From Salminus brasiliensis (taxonomy: Eukaryota > Chordata > Actinopteri > Characiformes > Bryconidae): a DNA stretch of 64,000 nt. Under the pieces are notes generated by a model. That model ran no database searches. It was not told the origin of the DNA and saw nothing but the letters and a program-made list of their open reading frames with translations. Of this stretch, positions 40,326 through 53,029 are shown one piece after another. The stretch is from positions 5,902,318 through 5,966,317 of the forward strand of contig NC_132891.1 of the NCBI RefSeq assembly GCF_030463535.1. Reading direction: 5' to 3'. Position 1 is the stretch's first letter; each line of letters starts with the position of its first letter. A program made the position numbers and the translations under genes.

Positions 40326-41600
40326 TCCAAGAGAGGGAGAGGGGGAGAGAGAGAGAGAGAGGTCCTAGTGAATATTACTGGTACCCCACACAAAGCAGCT
40401 TGTCAGATTCCTACTTTATCTGAGCCTTGTAGCCACCACACCAGAAATAGGCAGGCAGAGTTCCGAATAGTAACCGATAACAGAGGCATGTACGGCTGGT
40501 CTGAGCAGAGTCAAGTAGGGGGCACACAATCATATATACTAGTGTGTGTGTATATATATAAAAATATATATATGATCAAGATTGCAGTTAAAGATGTATA
40601 AACCACCTATATTACCCATGTTAAAATAAGTAATTGCCCCTCTACTGCCTAATTTTGGCCCACTTTTCTATGCAGAATTAAATTTACAGCAATTAGATGT
40701 TTTTGTCTAGAGTGACCTAATCATTCCCTTAGAATATCCAAAACTAGGTTTAATAGACCTCAAATGCGACACTTTTGAGCCATGACCCTGCCAGAAATGA
40801 GCACCCACTAACCCTGAACTGATAATATGCACACAGATCAGCAATCATTAGTACTGCTGAGAGGTAAAGTGAAAAACATTACTTTAAGCTACAGTGGCAT
40901 CCGTCAAGGGGTATGATAGATTAGTCAGCAGGGAAAATGGGCATGCAAAAGTATCTGAGTCACTTTGGCAAGGGCCAAACTCTGACGGCAGGACGACTGG
41001 GTTAGAACATCTACAAAACATCAGACAGGTCTTGTGGGGTTTCCACCCTGGTATGCACTGGTCAATACCTACTGAAAGTGGTCTTTTCTAGGACAACCGG
41101 TGAACTAGCAACAGGGTCATGGGCAACTAAAGCCCACTGATGTGACCCATGGAGGCCCCACTTTACAGAACATACAGGATCTGCTGCAAACATCTCAGTG
41201 CCAGCTTATCACAGAAAACCTGCAGGGGGTCTTGGAGTCTATGCATCAAATCAGTTGTATGGCACAAGTGGGTCCTACTCACTATTAAGCAAGTGGTGCT
41301 AAAGGTTACAACTAAACTTAAGTGATAGAAAGGGCTGTTAAACCACCAGTTTTGCTGTTTCCTTAAAAAGTCTTTCAAATATATGGTTCTTTAAAAGCCC
41401 CTTGAACCAAATTGGCACTAGGTGGTTCTTCTGTGGCACCACCTAAAAAAACAAAACAACCCTTGTTGAAGTTATTAAACACAAACAAGCCACTACTAAA
41501 CTACTTAAAGTTAAATTCAGAAGAGGGGCACAAGACCCTTTCTGTAACGAGATGCTCTAGATCAGGAACACCAGATTATGATCTTTCAGGGCAGAAATCC
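40326..41600. other. mylk2-tpx2 intergenic DNA
   Basis: About 1.2 kb between the mylk2 5' UTR exon and the tpx2 polyadenylation site. It has a purine-rich (GAGA) patch at 40331-40362, a TATA-like AT run at 40547-40573 and a Tc1-like remnant at 40892-41160. No coding exon was seen. Confidence 0.5.
40892..41160 (-). mobile_element. Tc1-like element remnant upstream of mylk2
   Basis: Reverse-orientation fragment of the same family: ggacgactgggttagaacat, gacaggtcttgtggggtt, ggtgaactagcaacagggtc. Confidence 0.7.
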
Positions 41601-41624
41601 ACACATTATTCCTTTTTAAAAAGA

Positions 41625-41630
41625 TTTATT
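41625..41630 (-). terminator. tpx2: tpx2 polyadenylation signal AATAAA
   Basis: TTTATT on the plus strand reads AATAAA on the minus strand, about 275 nt after the tpx2 stop codon. It is the first perfect hexamer downstream and gives a compact 3' UTR. Confidence 0.7.
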
Positions 41631-41902
41631 GAAAAAGAAAAAACAGGAGACAGTAAGATTGAAGATGAAGCTACATATACATTATGAGTGAAAGGAAACA
41701 TGGTACAACAGTTTACATAATAGAAAAGATGTAAACAGGTGTGCAAGTACACGTTTACCAGCAAAATACATAGCCTCAGAAGGTCAAAAGGTTAGGGCTT
41801 TCTATGTATGCAATTATAAAAGCATCATTTTACAGCCTTGCAATATTTAAAAAAGCCATAAAAGCAAAAAAGACATTATGTACAATTCAGGCCCATGAGT
41901 CT

Positions 41903-44900
41903 TTACATGCGGAAGCGGTCAGAGAAGTTGGGTGACTGGGGCACTGTGAGAGTAGCCTCGCTGTGCTTCAGCTCCACGGGTTTGTAGCGGCGGATAGGCT
42001 GGGCTTTGTGCACCTGCAGAGAACACGAGATTAAAACCCAGGAAAACAAAGACAGCTATTCATACACACTTAAATAACTTGGCCGTCAAACATGGCCTTC
42101 CTGCAGCATACCTGTTCTTGCCGTAGTCTGGCAACTTCTTCCTTGTCGTGCTCTTCTCGTTCTCTGGCCTGCTGCTCCTCCACCTGTGCCCTGAGGGCCT
42201 CTTTCTCCTTCAGCGCCCGTTCAAACTCCAGTCGCTCTTTAGCTCGCCGCTCTGTTGACAGCTGGAAGCCTTCAGGAACTGCAGAAAGTGTAGTATTGGC
42301 TTGAAAAAGTGCCAAAAGATTTAAAGAGGACCGAATAGTGGTCAAGTGAATAATGATGAAATTGGAAGAAAGCAAAATAAGGTGAAGTTAGCAGAGCAGA
42401 GAGCTGGACATGAACACAGCTAACAAACCCAAGGGGAAGAAGCAGCAGCAAAGTGTACAGGGATTGTAAGAAAGTCCTTGTGCATGGTCAGATATGCCAC
42501 ATGTAAACATACCCAGGATGGAGCGATTTTCTTTCTTTGGTACAAAAGGTTCCTTGTGCGTGATGACATTGGGTCGTGCCTTGAAGCATGTTGCCTCAGC
42601 TTGCTGCTTCAGCTCCTCCTTTACCTAAGGAAAGGAAAGGAAAGGAGTGATAACACCCCAAAAAGCCTCCACAAAAGCCCCCTACAGTCCAACAATCAAA
42701 TTCAATCCATTTGATTTGAAAATTTACCATCTGCTCCCAACGTTCACCCTTTGTAGCTCCCCGCTCATCTACTACTAGCTTGAAAGGAGCAGGCTTGGTG
42801 GGTTCGAGCACTTTCTTTTCTGGAAGATTCACTTCATGGAAGTCCGGCAGGGGTCGAGCTTTAAACTTGGGCACCTGGGAAACGAGAACAGTGTAACATG
42901 AGCTCAGGCTTGGTGTGTTTTGCTCATACTGGACAGAAGACGCATGTCACACGCATAAATGAAGGAGCTCAAAACAAACATGTCAGATACAGGCCTGATA
43001 CAGCTGCACCAACATCCACTTAGAGATGAGGAATCATACCTCCTCATTTCTCAGCTCTTCCAAACGCTTCTCTTTCTGTGCTCTGCGCTCTTGCTCACGC
43101 TGCTCGAAAGAGAAAGGGCACATCTCTACGTGGTTCTTAACTGCAGGCTTGGGGTTGAAAGGTAGGTAGTGGGGCACAGGTAGTGCCTTCAGAGGTGCTG
43201 GAGGTTTCACCTGTGTGAAAGTTTATAAACAGCATTGAAACCTCTCCAAAGTTCAACATATTATTGGGAAGCTTGTAGCACACATCTCACAGCCCATACC
43301 TCTTCTGTCTTGCGTTCTAAACGAACACGGTTTTTGAGCGCAAATGCTGGAGATTCAGGGACAGTAGGATTCAACACTTTCTTCTCTGGGACACCCTGAG
43401 TAGAATAAAACAGATGGTCAGAAACAACCAGTAAGACAGTCAAAGGCCACAAATCTACTTAAATATAATTAAAATATTTCCTTACCACCACTTCTTCCAG
43501 AATGCGAGTTGGCAAGGGCCTGGAGTGGAAGGTGTGGTCTTCAGACTCCTCTGGCTTTTTGCTGATATGACGATCCTGCAGACGTTTCTCCACCTCCAAC
43601 TGGAAACCTTCTGGGCGGGTGACTTCTTTAGGAGCTGGTTTCTTAGGAGCCACAGCCGCTTCCAGGATTTTACGGTTAAGTTCTAGTGCTTTAAATTTAA
43701 ACCTGAGGAGAGGTGAAGGGGGGGGGGGTTAGTATAATGGCAAATTCACCCCGTAATGTAAAAAACACTTTGCTATACAAGGCCTTGAGCTGATAGGATC
43801 ACGTTTTCAAGTAAACAGACAGAGGTTTTGGACACATTCATAGGTACATACTGCTGCATTTTTTCCACTTCTTCAGCCTCAATCTCTGCAGTGCTCTTCA
43901 CCATGACAGGACGGCTCCTTTGCCGAGTTAGCAGCTGAGGAGTCTGAGGATGGGTGATTGTAGGCTTGTCAGTCTTCACTGGTGATGGCCCTAAGAAAAA
44001 AAAAATTAAGCACCATTACATAATGAAAAACTGTAGAACTGACTAGATTTATATTACGGAAGGAAGTTGAGCTAACTGGGCTACTGTACACCTAAACATT
44101 AAATTAGGCATGTAGGTAGGCATCTATCCATCCATCTCTCTTAAAATGTACAAGAAATTAGGTTATCTGAGCAAAAGTAAAAAGTAGCATTAGACTGATT
44201 ACAGCACCCATTAAGCCAAACTCAACCCAAAACACTAAACTAATAACTGCCTCACCTTTGTCTTGACTCTGCCGACTACGCAGGTGATAGCGGACTGGAG
44301 TGCGTTTCTGAAACTGTTCAATCTGCTGGGCCATGGGCATGTAAGCATCACCCTCCTCGTGTTTCCTTTTATTTCCAGTAGAGAGATTGAAGGGTTTGGG
44401 GATTGTGGTACCCTTTGGGGCCTTCAACTGAAACGTGAAAGAGGCAAGTTACACCTCCATACAAGACATCCCTGACCAAAGAGTCTAAAACTGCTCAATT
44501 TAGTAGTTATTCTGCTTGCATCACCACATATGTATAGGATTGTCTTAAAGTCGCTTTTAAGGCACAATACTCACAGGGGAGGCAGGGTGTTTGCGCAGTT
44601 GAGAAGCAAAGTTACGCTCTTTGTAAGAAGCATCTGTAACATCCGCCTGGTTTTTCAGCCTACCATCCGAACGGAAGTTAAACTCTTTGGGAATGGTGGT
44701 GGACAGGACCTGCTTCTTCGGAGGGTGACCTACAAAGTCAATATGAAGTTAAGCTTACATGCCCCCAATTAAAACAGCTGAAGAAAAAAAAAAAAAAAAA
44801 AACACATCATATTCTGCACATTTTTCATAATTAAAATGAACCCAAATTAACTGTTAAAGACTGGAACTGAATTTTAAGAATAGGAGGTTGTCGTATACTC

Positions 44901-47900
44901 ACTGCCAGCCAGTGCAGCTTTGTAGCTGGCCTCGTTCCTCTTGCGCTGCTCAGCAACCTCCTTCTGCAGAGCCTCAATACGCTCAAGCTCCTGCTGCTCT
45001 GTGCTCCTCTGCCTGCAGGTAAAATATGCAGGTTTAAGGAATGATGCACTAGTAACTAAAGCCAGAATTTTTTTTTTTATAAAAATGATATCAGCCTTCA
45101 CATTACTCTTGATAAAACAGGGCAAGTAGTTGTATGAGCATATTTGCATTGTACATCATTTAGCAAAATTCCAGTACCACTGAAGATGGAAAGCTGGGTC
45201 CATATCATCACTTACTGATTAGCAGTGGAGGTAGACACAGCAGCGGCAACAGAGGGAACAGGTGCCTTGTTCTTTTGTCTGATGCTCCTCCTGGCTGCAA
45301 CAGCATTGGGGCGAACTGGCCTTTGGCCTGTGGAACTCCTGCAGAAAGCCCAAAGTAGTAATCATTTAGGACTGGAAATGCATACATTGATGTGCATTAC
45401 AGGATTTGGTCTGCTCACTTCATGTGCATAAACTGCTGTGGTGATCCAGAGTTGACAGTGCACTATTTCATATAATGTGCCATCAAGATTCAACCAAAAC
45501 AATAAGCAACCAAGGTTAGTAATGTGAATACAGCCCAGGAGTTCCAAACTACACAGGAGATGGAGTCACCAGTGACGCCACATTACACAACATAAACCCT
45601 GTGCACCAATACTTTTACCTCCGGGGTTGACGGAAAACTGTTCTTTTTGGTGTCGGAACAACTCTGTAAGTGGGAAGATGAACCACTGATTAAGGGACCC
45701 ACAGACATTACTCAAGTATCAGAACCTCAGACATGGACTTACCTGCGCTTCTTCTTCACAGGTGGTGTTGAAGGAGCCTGAGGTCTGTCATTTTTGACCA
45801 CCGGACGCTTTGACACCCTGTAGAGAAAGATAACGCTGATTTATAGTGACTGAAGTAATGAAGGACAAGAAAGGTCATCTCAGTCTGATCCCAAAGGAAC
45901 TCTGGAGCAGTTCATTTGTAGGAGGAAAATGTCATCTACACTGGATCCACCCAGACAATCAAAGACGTTCTTACGTAGTTTGTGGTGCATTTGTGAAAAA
46001 TGTAAGAACATTCCTAATGTTGAAAAAAAACTGAATAGATTTCTTAGGTCACCTAAAGGAATAAGAGTATAAGGTAATTCTCTACTTGCACATCTGCAAC
46101 ATAGCCAACATGGCCTTTAACATGCTTCTTCAGCACCCAGTTTAAAAACTTTTTTGACTTCAATTTTTCACTTGAAGGACTGCCATGTACCTGCGTGGCT
46201 GTGCTGGAACATTAGTTCTAGGAGCCGGAGCTGCAGTTGATCCGCTACCCCAAGACGTCACGATATTTGACGGTGGTTCTGTGGCTTCATTGTTTGAAAG
46301 ATCTGAAAGGACAGAAAAGAAAACAAAGGGGTTAACCTTGCAATTCAGAAAAGAATAGGACAAATGTAAAACTGAGATTCTGCAACTTTTAATAGGGTAG
46401 ACAACATCACAAATGCATGAGCCATTAGGCTAGTTGACAAATTACACTACAAATCACAAACCTACAGCAAAAAAAAAAACATTACTGTTACTATTCATCC
46501 CTCTAGTAGCCCAATACACTAAAGTAAACACCATCTCTAGTGAAAGTTAACCCCCCCAAAATGTTAAATTCTGCAAAACTTGGATGCACACAAATTAAGG
46601 CAATTAAGGCTTTTTGTGAAATACTGTTTCCTTAAAAAACTCCGAACTTATGTACTCAAATTAAACTATGCCATGAGCGATTAAGTCAACTCAAATTGTA
46701 ACTCGCTTGTTAACCATTCCTTTAAGACTGAATAACTTCATAGATAACTTGACCGGTCTGACAGCATCAACAAGGCATTTTACACAAATAAGTAAACAAT
46801 TACTTGTGGTTGCTGTTCCTTCTTTGACCATGGGTGTGACTACAGCCTTTGGCAGATCTTCATTATGTGTACCATCAAATGGTTTCCTAAGGGGGGTTGT
46901 GAGCGGCTCCACTTCACCATTTTTAGGGGCAAGAAGATCTTAAAAAAAAAAAATATTCCATGTAAATAAGTTTAATCAATTTATGTATTAATCAGTTAGG
47001 TCCCCCATAGCTAGTCTGTTTAACACCACCCACCCCAATCAGCCCACATTCACTACTAGAGCTGCACAATAGTGTAAGAGCATTGTCATTACAACACATT
47101 CACACACAGTAGTTACACTGCAGGACATGCAAGCTCATGAAAGGCAAATAAAATGAAGTGACAAGTTAAAAAAAAAAAAAAAAAGTACTACTTGACAAGT
47201 CGTACAGCCACTTTCCATATCATTAATTTTACTGCATTCTTGAATGCATGCATGAGATGCACAGGATCACTGACACTTCATGAAAATTTGTCTTTATCAA
47301 CACACAGCACAGACATACAAATGAAAGTTGGTGTTCTCTCCAAAATATCATGTAGCCCTATCTATTACACATACAAACTGTGAAACAGCACCAAGAATTT
47401 GAGGCAGGCATAAATTAAACTTCCTAAAATTATATTCTTAATTAAGCTTATAATCAACATTATTTTAGAGTTGGTTCATTTACTTATTCCCTCAACACAT
47501 CACTTTCTTGTACTTACCTTTTTAATCCATTTATTATTGCTCCTGAACTGAGAAATCAATATTGATATGCTGATTTTTGCAACTTAATTTTTAATTAACA
47601 ACTCCTTATCTAATTGCTTTAAAATTTGACAGCATTCAATTTTTTACTTGACTTAATTTTTCTCTATGCTGTTTTAACTTTGTACTGCATCTTTGCTGTA
47701 TGAACGGTGCTAGCATATATAAGTTTATTATTATAAAGTTTAGATCATTATCTTTGATCTGCATCTTCTGGCAGACATCAAGGAAAAGAACATAACATTT
47801 GTCCTTTTAAAAATTATGCACATACACATACACAGAAGTGCCTATACATTTATCACTAGGGCATGAAAACTCAAGAAGGCAGATGTAGCTGTTTATCTGG

Positions 47901-48560
47901 ATGAAGATAGAGATAGCTTTTGGGTGGAACAGCTTTATTACCAGAGTCAGACAAAGACACAACTGTAGGATGTCTGATAGACCTGGATGAGGAAGATGGA
48001 GGAACTAGCTACACCAATTCAGAAGAAATGTAGCTAAATACAGCACAGACAGAGATAAAGGCACTAGACAGCCAAAATAGCTACCTACCAAACCACTGAT
48101 CTGCATTATCTTCTCGATCCAACTCAAAATCACACATCACATGGTTCGGGGCGTCGTAGGCATAAGGATCAGCAGAGTCGCCTTGCTGCTGCACGTCCAT
48201 CTTCAAACGCTTAAAAAGACGCCTGCAAATACATTAATATTAAATACTCATTTATTAATTATCTTCCTCAGATATCCTGAGCTTATATTAACCAATATAT
48301 CAAATAAACCAGCACTAAGCTGGGAACCAGGCAGGCAGTCAGTTAGCTAGCTATAGCTATAGCTAGGTTTACGCTAGCTAGCTATTAGTCAGGGTAGCTA
48401 AAGGAAGTGATAAACTAACATTATCTACATCAAATCTGCATGATTTTAGAGTTAAACTAATCTCTAAGCTCTACATACCTTTCGAATATGTATTCTTCGG
48501 TCCCAAACCGAATATAAACGCGTAAAAATAAAGAAAATATGAACTATTTCTCCTCCTCCA
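41903..48560 (-). CDS. tpx2: TPX2 microtubule nucleation factor
   Basis: Spindle assembly factor that activates Aurora A, binds importin-alpha and targets KIF11/Eg5. A 5' UTR exon ends at 48478; coding exons are 48089-48222 (ATG 48200), 46804-46938, 46191-46302, 45743-45817, 45619-45663, 45216-45338, 44903-45012, 44575-44729, 44256-44427, 43852-43990, 43486-43702, 43300-43395, 43040-43210, 42728-42874, 42513-42624, 42112-42278 and 41903-42013 (TAA 41905-41903). All phases agree: 732 residues against 747 in human. The Aurora A docking residues are visible as Y13, Y15, D16 (YAYDAP) and W36-F37. A basic NLS (KKKRR) lies near 141-145. Conserved repeats include [40 protein letters not shown] and LPEKKV; the charged TPX2 C-terminal domain spans about 641-700, and the tail [12 protein letters not shown] matches the Eg5-binding end. 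Introns are short and carry almost no mobile DNA. Confidence 0.97.
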
Positions 48561-48760
48561 ACGAATCCCACAGAGCGGACTTCGCCAAATGGCCAAACAG
48601 CGTTTGAATATCAGCGCCGTTGGCGTTGCGTTTAAAAATCAGCCAATCGCAGAGCAATCACAGCGAGCTCGCTCTCCCATTGGCCGCGGCGTGTTCTGAC
48701 GTGTCTGCCACCGTTAAATCACGTGACTGTCTTTTCGCCACACAGGGCATTTAACAACAA
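48540..48760 (-). promoter_or_regulatory. tpx2: tpx2 promoter with paired CCAAT boxes, CHR-like and E-box elements
   Basis: GC-richer DNA just upstream of the tpx2 5' UTR exon. CCAAT stands at 48643-48647 on the plus strand and ATTGG at 48679-48683, 36 bp apart, which resembles the spaced NF-Y sites of G2/M genes. TTTAAA and TTTGAA (CHR-like) lie at about 48630 and 48603. A TCACGTGA E-box is at 48719-48726. There is no TATA box. Cell-cycle control through NF-Y and a CHR is known for this gene class; the site calls here are by eye. Confidence 0.55.
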
Positions 48761-48779
48761 GCGTCAGTATTTTTAATAA

Positions 48780-49030
48780 AATTAAAGACAGTAATAATAA
48801 TATTCTCATGGGTATTTTAAAGAAGACTAAACGTCTGTAAATAAATATGTTTAAATATTGCACGCCTGTTTCCCCTAGAAAAATGCAACTCTATTGTCAC
48901 GACATCCATACATAACAGTCAGCATGGCGCCCTCGTGTACGCCTGTTTATCATTTACAGCGTTTAACACCGTGAGGCTTAATTTGAGATGTAATTGTACG
49001 ATATTTTACTCACTATCTACTATTAATGGG
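48780..49030. other. tpx2-trappc6b intergenic DNA, left part
   Basis: AT-rich DNA upstream of the tpx2 promoter leading into the minisatellite. No gene was seen. Confidence 0.4.
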
Positions 49031-49040
49031 TTGTGTGTAG

Positions 49041-49644
49041 TATAAACGATTCAGTAACTGCGATAAATAATTTAGTGTGTGCTGTAAACGATTCAGTAAC
49101 TGATATAAATGAATCAGTATCTACTAGAAAGGATCCAGTAACTTCTACAAAGGATTTAGTAACTATAAATTATTCAGTATCCACTAGAAAGGATCCAATA
49201 ACTGAAATAAATGATTCACTATCCACTAGAAAGGATCCAATAACTGAAATAAATGATTCAGTATCCACTAGAAATGATCCAGTAACTGATATAAATGAAT
49301 CAGTATCTACTAGAAAGGATCCAGTAACTGATATAAATGAATCAGTATCTACTAGAAAGGATCCAGTAACTTCTACAAAGGATTCAGTAACTATAAATTA
49401 TTCAGTATCTACTAGAAAGGATCCAGTAACTGAAATAAATGAATCAGTATCTACTAGAAGAGATCCAGTAACTGCTGCAAATGATTCAGTATCTACTAGA
49501 AGAGATCCAGTAACTGCTGCAAATGATTCAGTATCTACTAGAAGGGATCCAGTAACTGCTGCAAATGATTCAGTATCTACTAGAAGGGATCCAGTAACTG
49601 CTGCAAATGATTCACTATCTACTATGAAGGATTCAGTAACTAAA
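49041..49644. repeat. 42-bp minisatellite with nested 21-bp half-units
   Basis: About 14 imperfect tandem copies of a 42-bp unit. Each copy consists of two related 21-bp halves, one reading (aa)gatccagtaact and one (aa)gattcagtatct, followed by actaga, gatata or gctgca. Copies at the right end are the most alike, suggesting recent expansion there. Since 42 is divisible by three, one frame stays open for 204 codons, with a period of 14 residues (SVSTRKDPVTDINE type). The frame begins with GTG, not ATG. Confidence 0.93.
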
Positions 49645-49659
49645 TGATTTGGTAACTAA

Positions 49660-50380
49660 TATGAAACCAATGTGCAACGTATATAGTGTGAGAGTAAGTA
49701 ATTGAGGTATGGGCCACTATAATTGCTTTAGTTATAGTTAAAATGGTTAAATCACTTTTCTTTTATGATATACTGTAGTTCATATGTTCAAGACGATATG
49801 TTCATGATTTCACAAGTAGTACATTTTGTGTTTTGTTGTGTTTTTATTCATGTTATGTATTTCTGTTGATGTTTCAATGAAAACCTACTTATGTTACTAA
49901 TTGTCAAGGGGTAATAGTAAAGTTATTGACATGAGCAATTGTCCAAATACTTTTGTCCATATAGCAAAATAGGCTCACAATTGCTGTACTTCACACATTT
50001 AATAAAAAGGCACATAGTGTACAGCCTTTCACCAGTAGTATCCAGCAAATGAAAGTACAGCAAATGAAAAACAAAGCCAACCTCAAACGTCACTGGATTT
50101 CATTGCTAAACATGTAATAAATCTGCACTTGTAAATAATCACATGGGATAAAGCTGCAATTTGCTAGAATTTTAATGATACTTAGTGTAAACATGATTTA
50201 TACGATATAATCAGTAAATAAAGTGTAAAAGCCATTATAAATCAAAGATGTACAAATTAAAACAGGACCTCAACATGCTAGACTTTACATGCAAGGAATT
50301 TTCAAGTGTTTTTATGGAAAAAAAATCATTAAGCAACAAAACAGGCAAAAGAGACAAATATGAACAGTATATATTATTTT
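49660..50380. other. intergenic DNA right of the minisatellite
   Basis: AT-rich DNA with one MITE end fragment at about 49940-49970 (reads ...acttttgtccatatag). No coding exon was seen; the trappc6b 3' UTR probably takes part of it. Confidence 0.4.
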
Positions 50381-50388
50381 GTTCTTCT

Positions 50389-50710
50389 TTACATCTTCTG
50401 GATCATGACCTGGAATTTACCTGGAAAGAGAATGAGAACAGTGAGAACAGCAAAGTCTGTCAAACTGAACTAAAAGCAGGCGGTCACTAGCCTTTTCCTG
50501 AGTTCAGTTCCAGCCCATATCAAACAACTGATCTATTCAAGAGGAAACAGTGATCAGCTCAAACACTGCATTTATATTTATGACAGTTATGTGGTGCTCT
50601 TATGTAGCGCTTAATGTAGAGTTAGGCCTTGCCCTAATAAGTACTCCTGGGGGACTCCAAGGTCTTTGGTGGTATCTCAGACAAGATTCAGAAACACAGT
50701 AGATTGTATG

Positions 50711-50741
<31 letters not shown>

Positions 50742-52132
50742 AACAGATAGAAAGAAAAGGTTTCCATACAAGCAGGCATGATGGACACTTCCGCTGTGAC
50801 AATACTCTTCACACCAAGATTAGACAGTCCTCCTCTCACCAGGCCGCAGGTGAACGCCAAATACTGCAGATGAGGAAACAAATAGCAAACTACCAGTCAG
50901 TAGTTATTAATAACTAAATGTTACCAATTGAACAAAAATTAAACATAAAAAAAAGGAATTAGTCATTCAATGGCAAAATCTAATGTTCTAATTTTATTCT
51001 AAGAAATATCATTCAGTAAAAGTTACTTTAGTACTCAGGAAAGTTTTTTTAATTAAAAAAAAAAAAAGTTAGCAGTTACTACTTACTTTATCTGCTATAA
51101 ACCCATCTAAGAAGAGAAAATGATGAATTTTTAACCTCTAGCCCCATATTAGGATTGGTTTCCAATCCAGAAGTATTAAACATCTATACATGTGTACCTT
51201 TGGGGCATGCTCCAGATACTGTTTACCAGCAGACAGTTGGGTCAGCAACCGGAACTTGTTATCTTGTAGGACGTAAATACCCTGAGCAACAAAAAGACAC
51301 ATTACAAACCACATGCCATTTACACCAATCAGCCATAACATTAATACCACCACCTTGTTTCTACACTCATTGTTAAGTATATCAGCTTCTCTTACCACAT
51401 AGGTGCACTTCGTGTGTATACATAGTGAATAAAATGACCCTACTATACTATGTTGAGATTCACTGTTATTTTCATAGTAACTGTCTAATCATATCATGGA
51501 AGTTCACATTTAGGACACCCGGCTTTACAAGTGCACTTCAGCTATAGTGGTTTTACTGAAGGAGCTCTTTTTTTGAAATAATTACAATAAATACATTGGG
51601 ATCATTTAATGTGTCTTCTGTAACACCCATAGATGCATATGCAAACTGCAGTGAGCTATGAAACCTAGAAATGTGGTCAGAACGGAACGAGCACACAGTA
51701 TGCGCAAAACAACCACTGTGCACGTACCTGATGGTTTGTTCGCAGGTTATCAATCTGTTTCTTAAACACACAGGTCCAGAAATCTTTGCAGATGAACTTC
51801 ATGACATCAAGCTCGTCCTTAAAACGTGCTGTGTCTTTGGTGAACCTATGAAGACAGTAATAACAATCAGCTTTCCCTTCATACAAACAAAACACTCCCT
51901 TAAATACAGAACATAACCGTCTATTTCACTGTTTATTGTTTATAAAGTTGCCATTTGCAAAATTTTGCATGACATTGATGGCAGCGGTGGCTCAGCAGTC
52001 AGTGCACCGTGCAATTGATGACAGGGTTGTGGGTTCGATACTGGGGCTTGGCAACCTGCCACCGCTGGGCACTTGAGCAAGACCATTCACCCTCTCCTGC
52101 TTCCCACCGCTCTGGGCATGTGTGCTCACTGC

Positions 52133-52184
<52 letters not shown>

Positions 52185-53029
52185 ACTGCACAGATGGGTT
52201 AAAGGCGGAAGTCAAATTCCATCTGTGTCCAACACTAATGGTGAATATGGTTGTCTTAGACCTCATCATCCGATATATCAGATATGAGGGGGTTGTAGAT
52301 AGGGGGAATATGAGAGTAAGGAACAATTTCTGCACAATTTAAGTCTTTCAGAGTGGGTCTGGTGTAAAATGCTCTGTTTAAGAGAAGCGTATAGTCTACA
52401 GCGAGTTCACAGAGGTGCGACAGGAACCAGGGCTTCATGTTTTGTTTTGTTTTATTATTATTATTATTATTATTATTTGATTTTTTTTAACATGGGTAAT
52501 ATTTAACCATGAAATCATTACAAAGCATATTTATATTGACTATATACTAACTCCTATAACTCATTATATAAAACCACTAACACTATTGAACATGCAGTTT
52601 AATAGTCACATGATTCACATGGTTTAATTGATATTGAGTATTGATTGACTATGATCATGTATTTTCAGAAGCCCACATCCTAAATCCTTATTAAAAAGGT
52701 TTAGAAGAAGGGATAGTGAGTTTTCTAGATTAGGGACAAGTTAAGGGGACCTGCCTTTCAATCAGTCCTTGTCCTACACGGAATCCCATGTTTTCCAGCT
52801 TGGAAACACACCGTCCATTTTCCTGAGCACAAAACCACGTAAAGCAGAATTTAGCAACCACATTTTCACCATAACCAGCTTATGTTAGGGGCATTAGGCT
52901 GATTATTAGTCGGTACCCAGCTTTAATGTATTATTAGTGTTGAGGTCTTACTGTCTCTCCGCTTTCTGCGCTGTTCACATACTGGATCACTTCATTATGG
53001 AGGAACTGGAAGAGAGCCTCGTCTGCCAT
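50389..53029 (-). CDS. trappc6b: TRAPP complex subunit 6B
   Basis: Bet3-fold subunit of the TRAPP vesicle-tethering complex acting between ER and Golgi. Minus-strand exons: 52952-53029 (ATG 53029-53027), 52755-52822, 51728-51845, 51198-51281, 50770-50863 and 50389-50420 (TAA 50391-50389). Phases agree and give 157 residues; human TRAPPC6B has 158. Conserved blocks include [76 protein letters not shown] and CKFQVMIQK. It is much closer to 6B than to 6A. Some fish carry a 6b-like paralogue, which I cannot tell apart here. Intron 2 begins with GC instead of GT (AAAG|gcaggt at 52755/52754), a rare but functional donor class. Confidence 0.95.
50711..50738. repeat. (GT)14 microsatellite
   Basis: Lies 32 bp past the trappc6b exon 50770-50863 donor, in the last intron. 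Confidence 0.93.
51324..51360 (+). mobile_element. Tc1-like terminal fragment (trappc6b intron)
   Basis: Only the end is left: caccaatcagccataacatt followed by aataccacca. Confidence 0.6.
51979..52255 (+). mobile_element. tRNA-derived SINE (trappc6b intron)
   Basis: Same family as 18290-18574: A box tggctcagcag at 51988-51998, B box ggttcgatact at 52032-52042, a (GT)n run at 52135-52182, then the tail 'ccaacactaatggtgaatat'. Confidence 0.85.
52135..52182. repeat. (GT)24 microsatellite inside a SINE
   Basis: Pure GT run within the SINE at 51979-52255. Confidence 0.95.
52451..52478. repeat. (ATT)n microsatellite
   Basis: ATT run in trappc6b intron 2. Confidence 0.9.

Noticed and set aside
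49033-49647. 204-codon plus-strand open frame as a gene
   Set aside because: It begins with GTG, has no in-frame ATG until its end, and follows from a unit length divisible by three. Kept only as a repeat and a finding.
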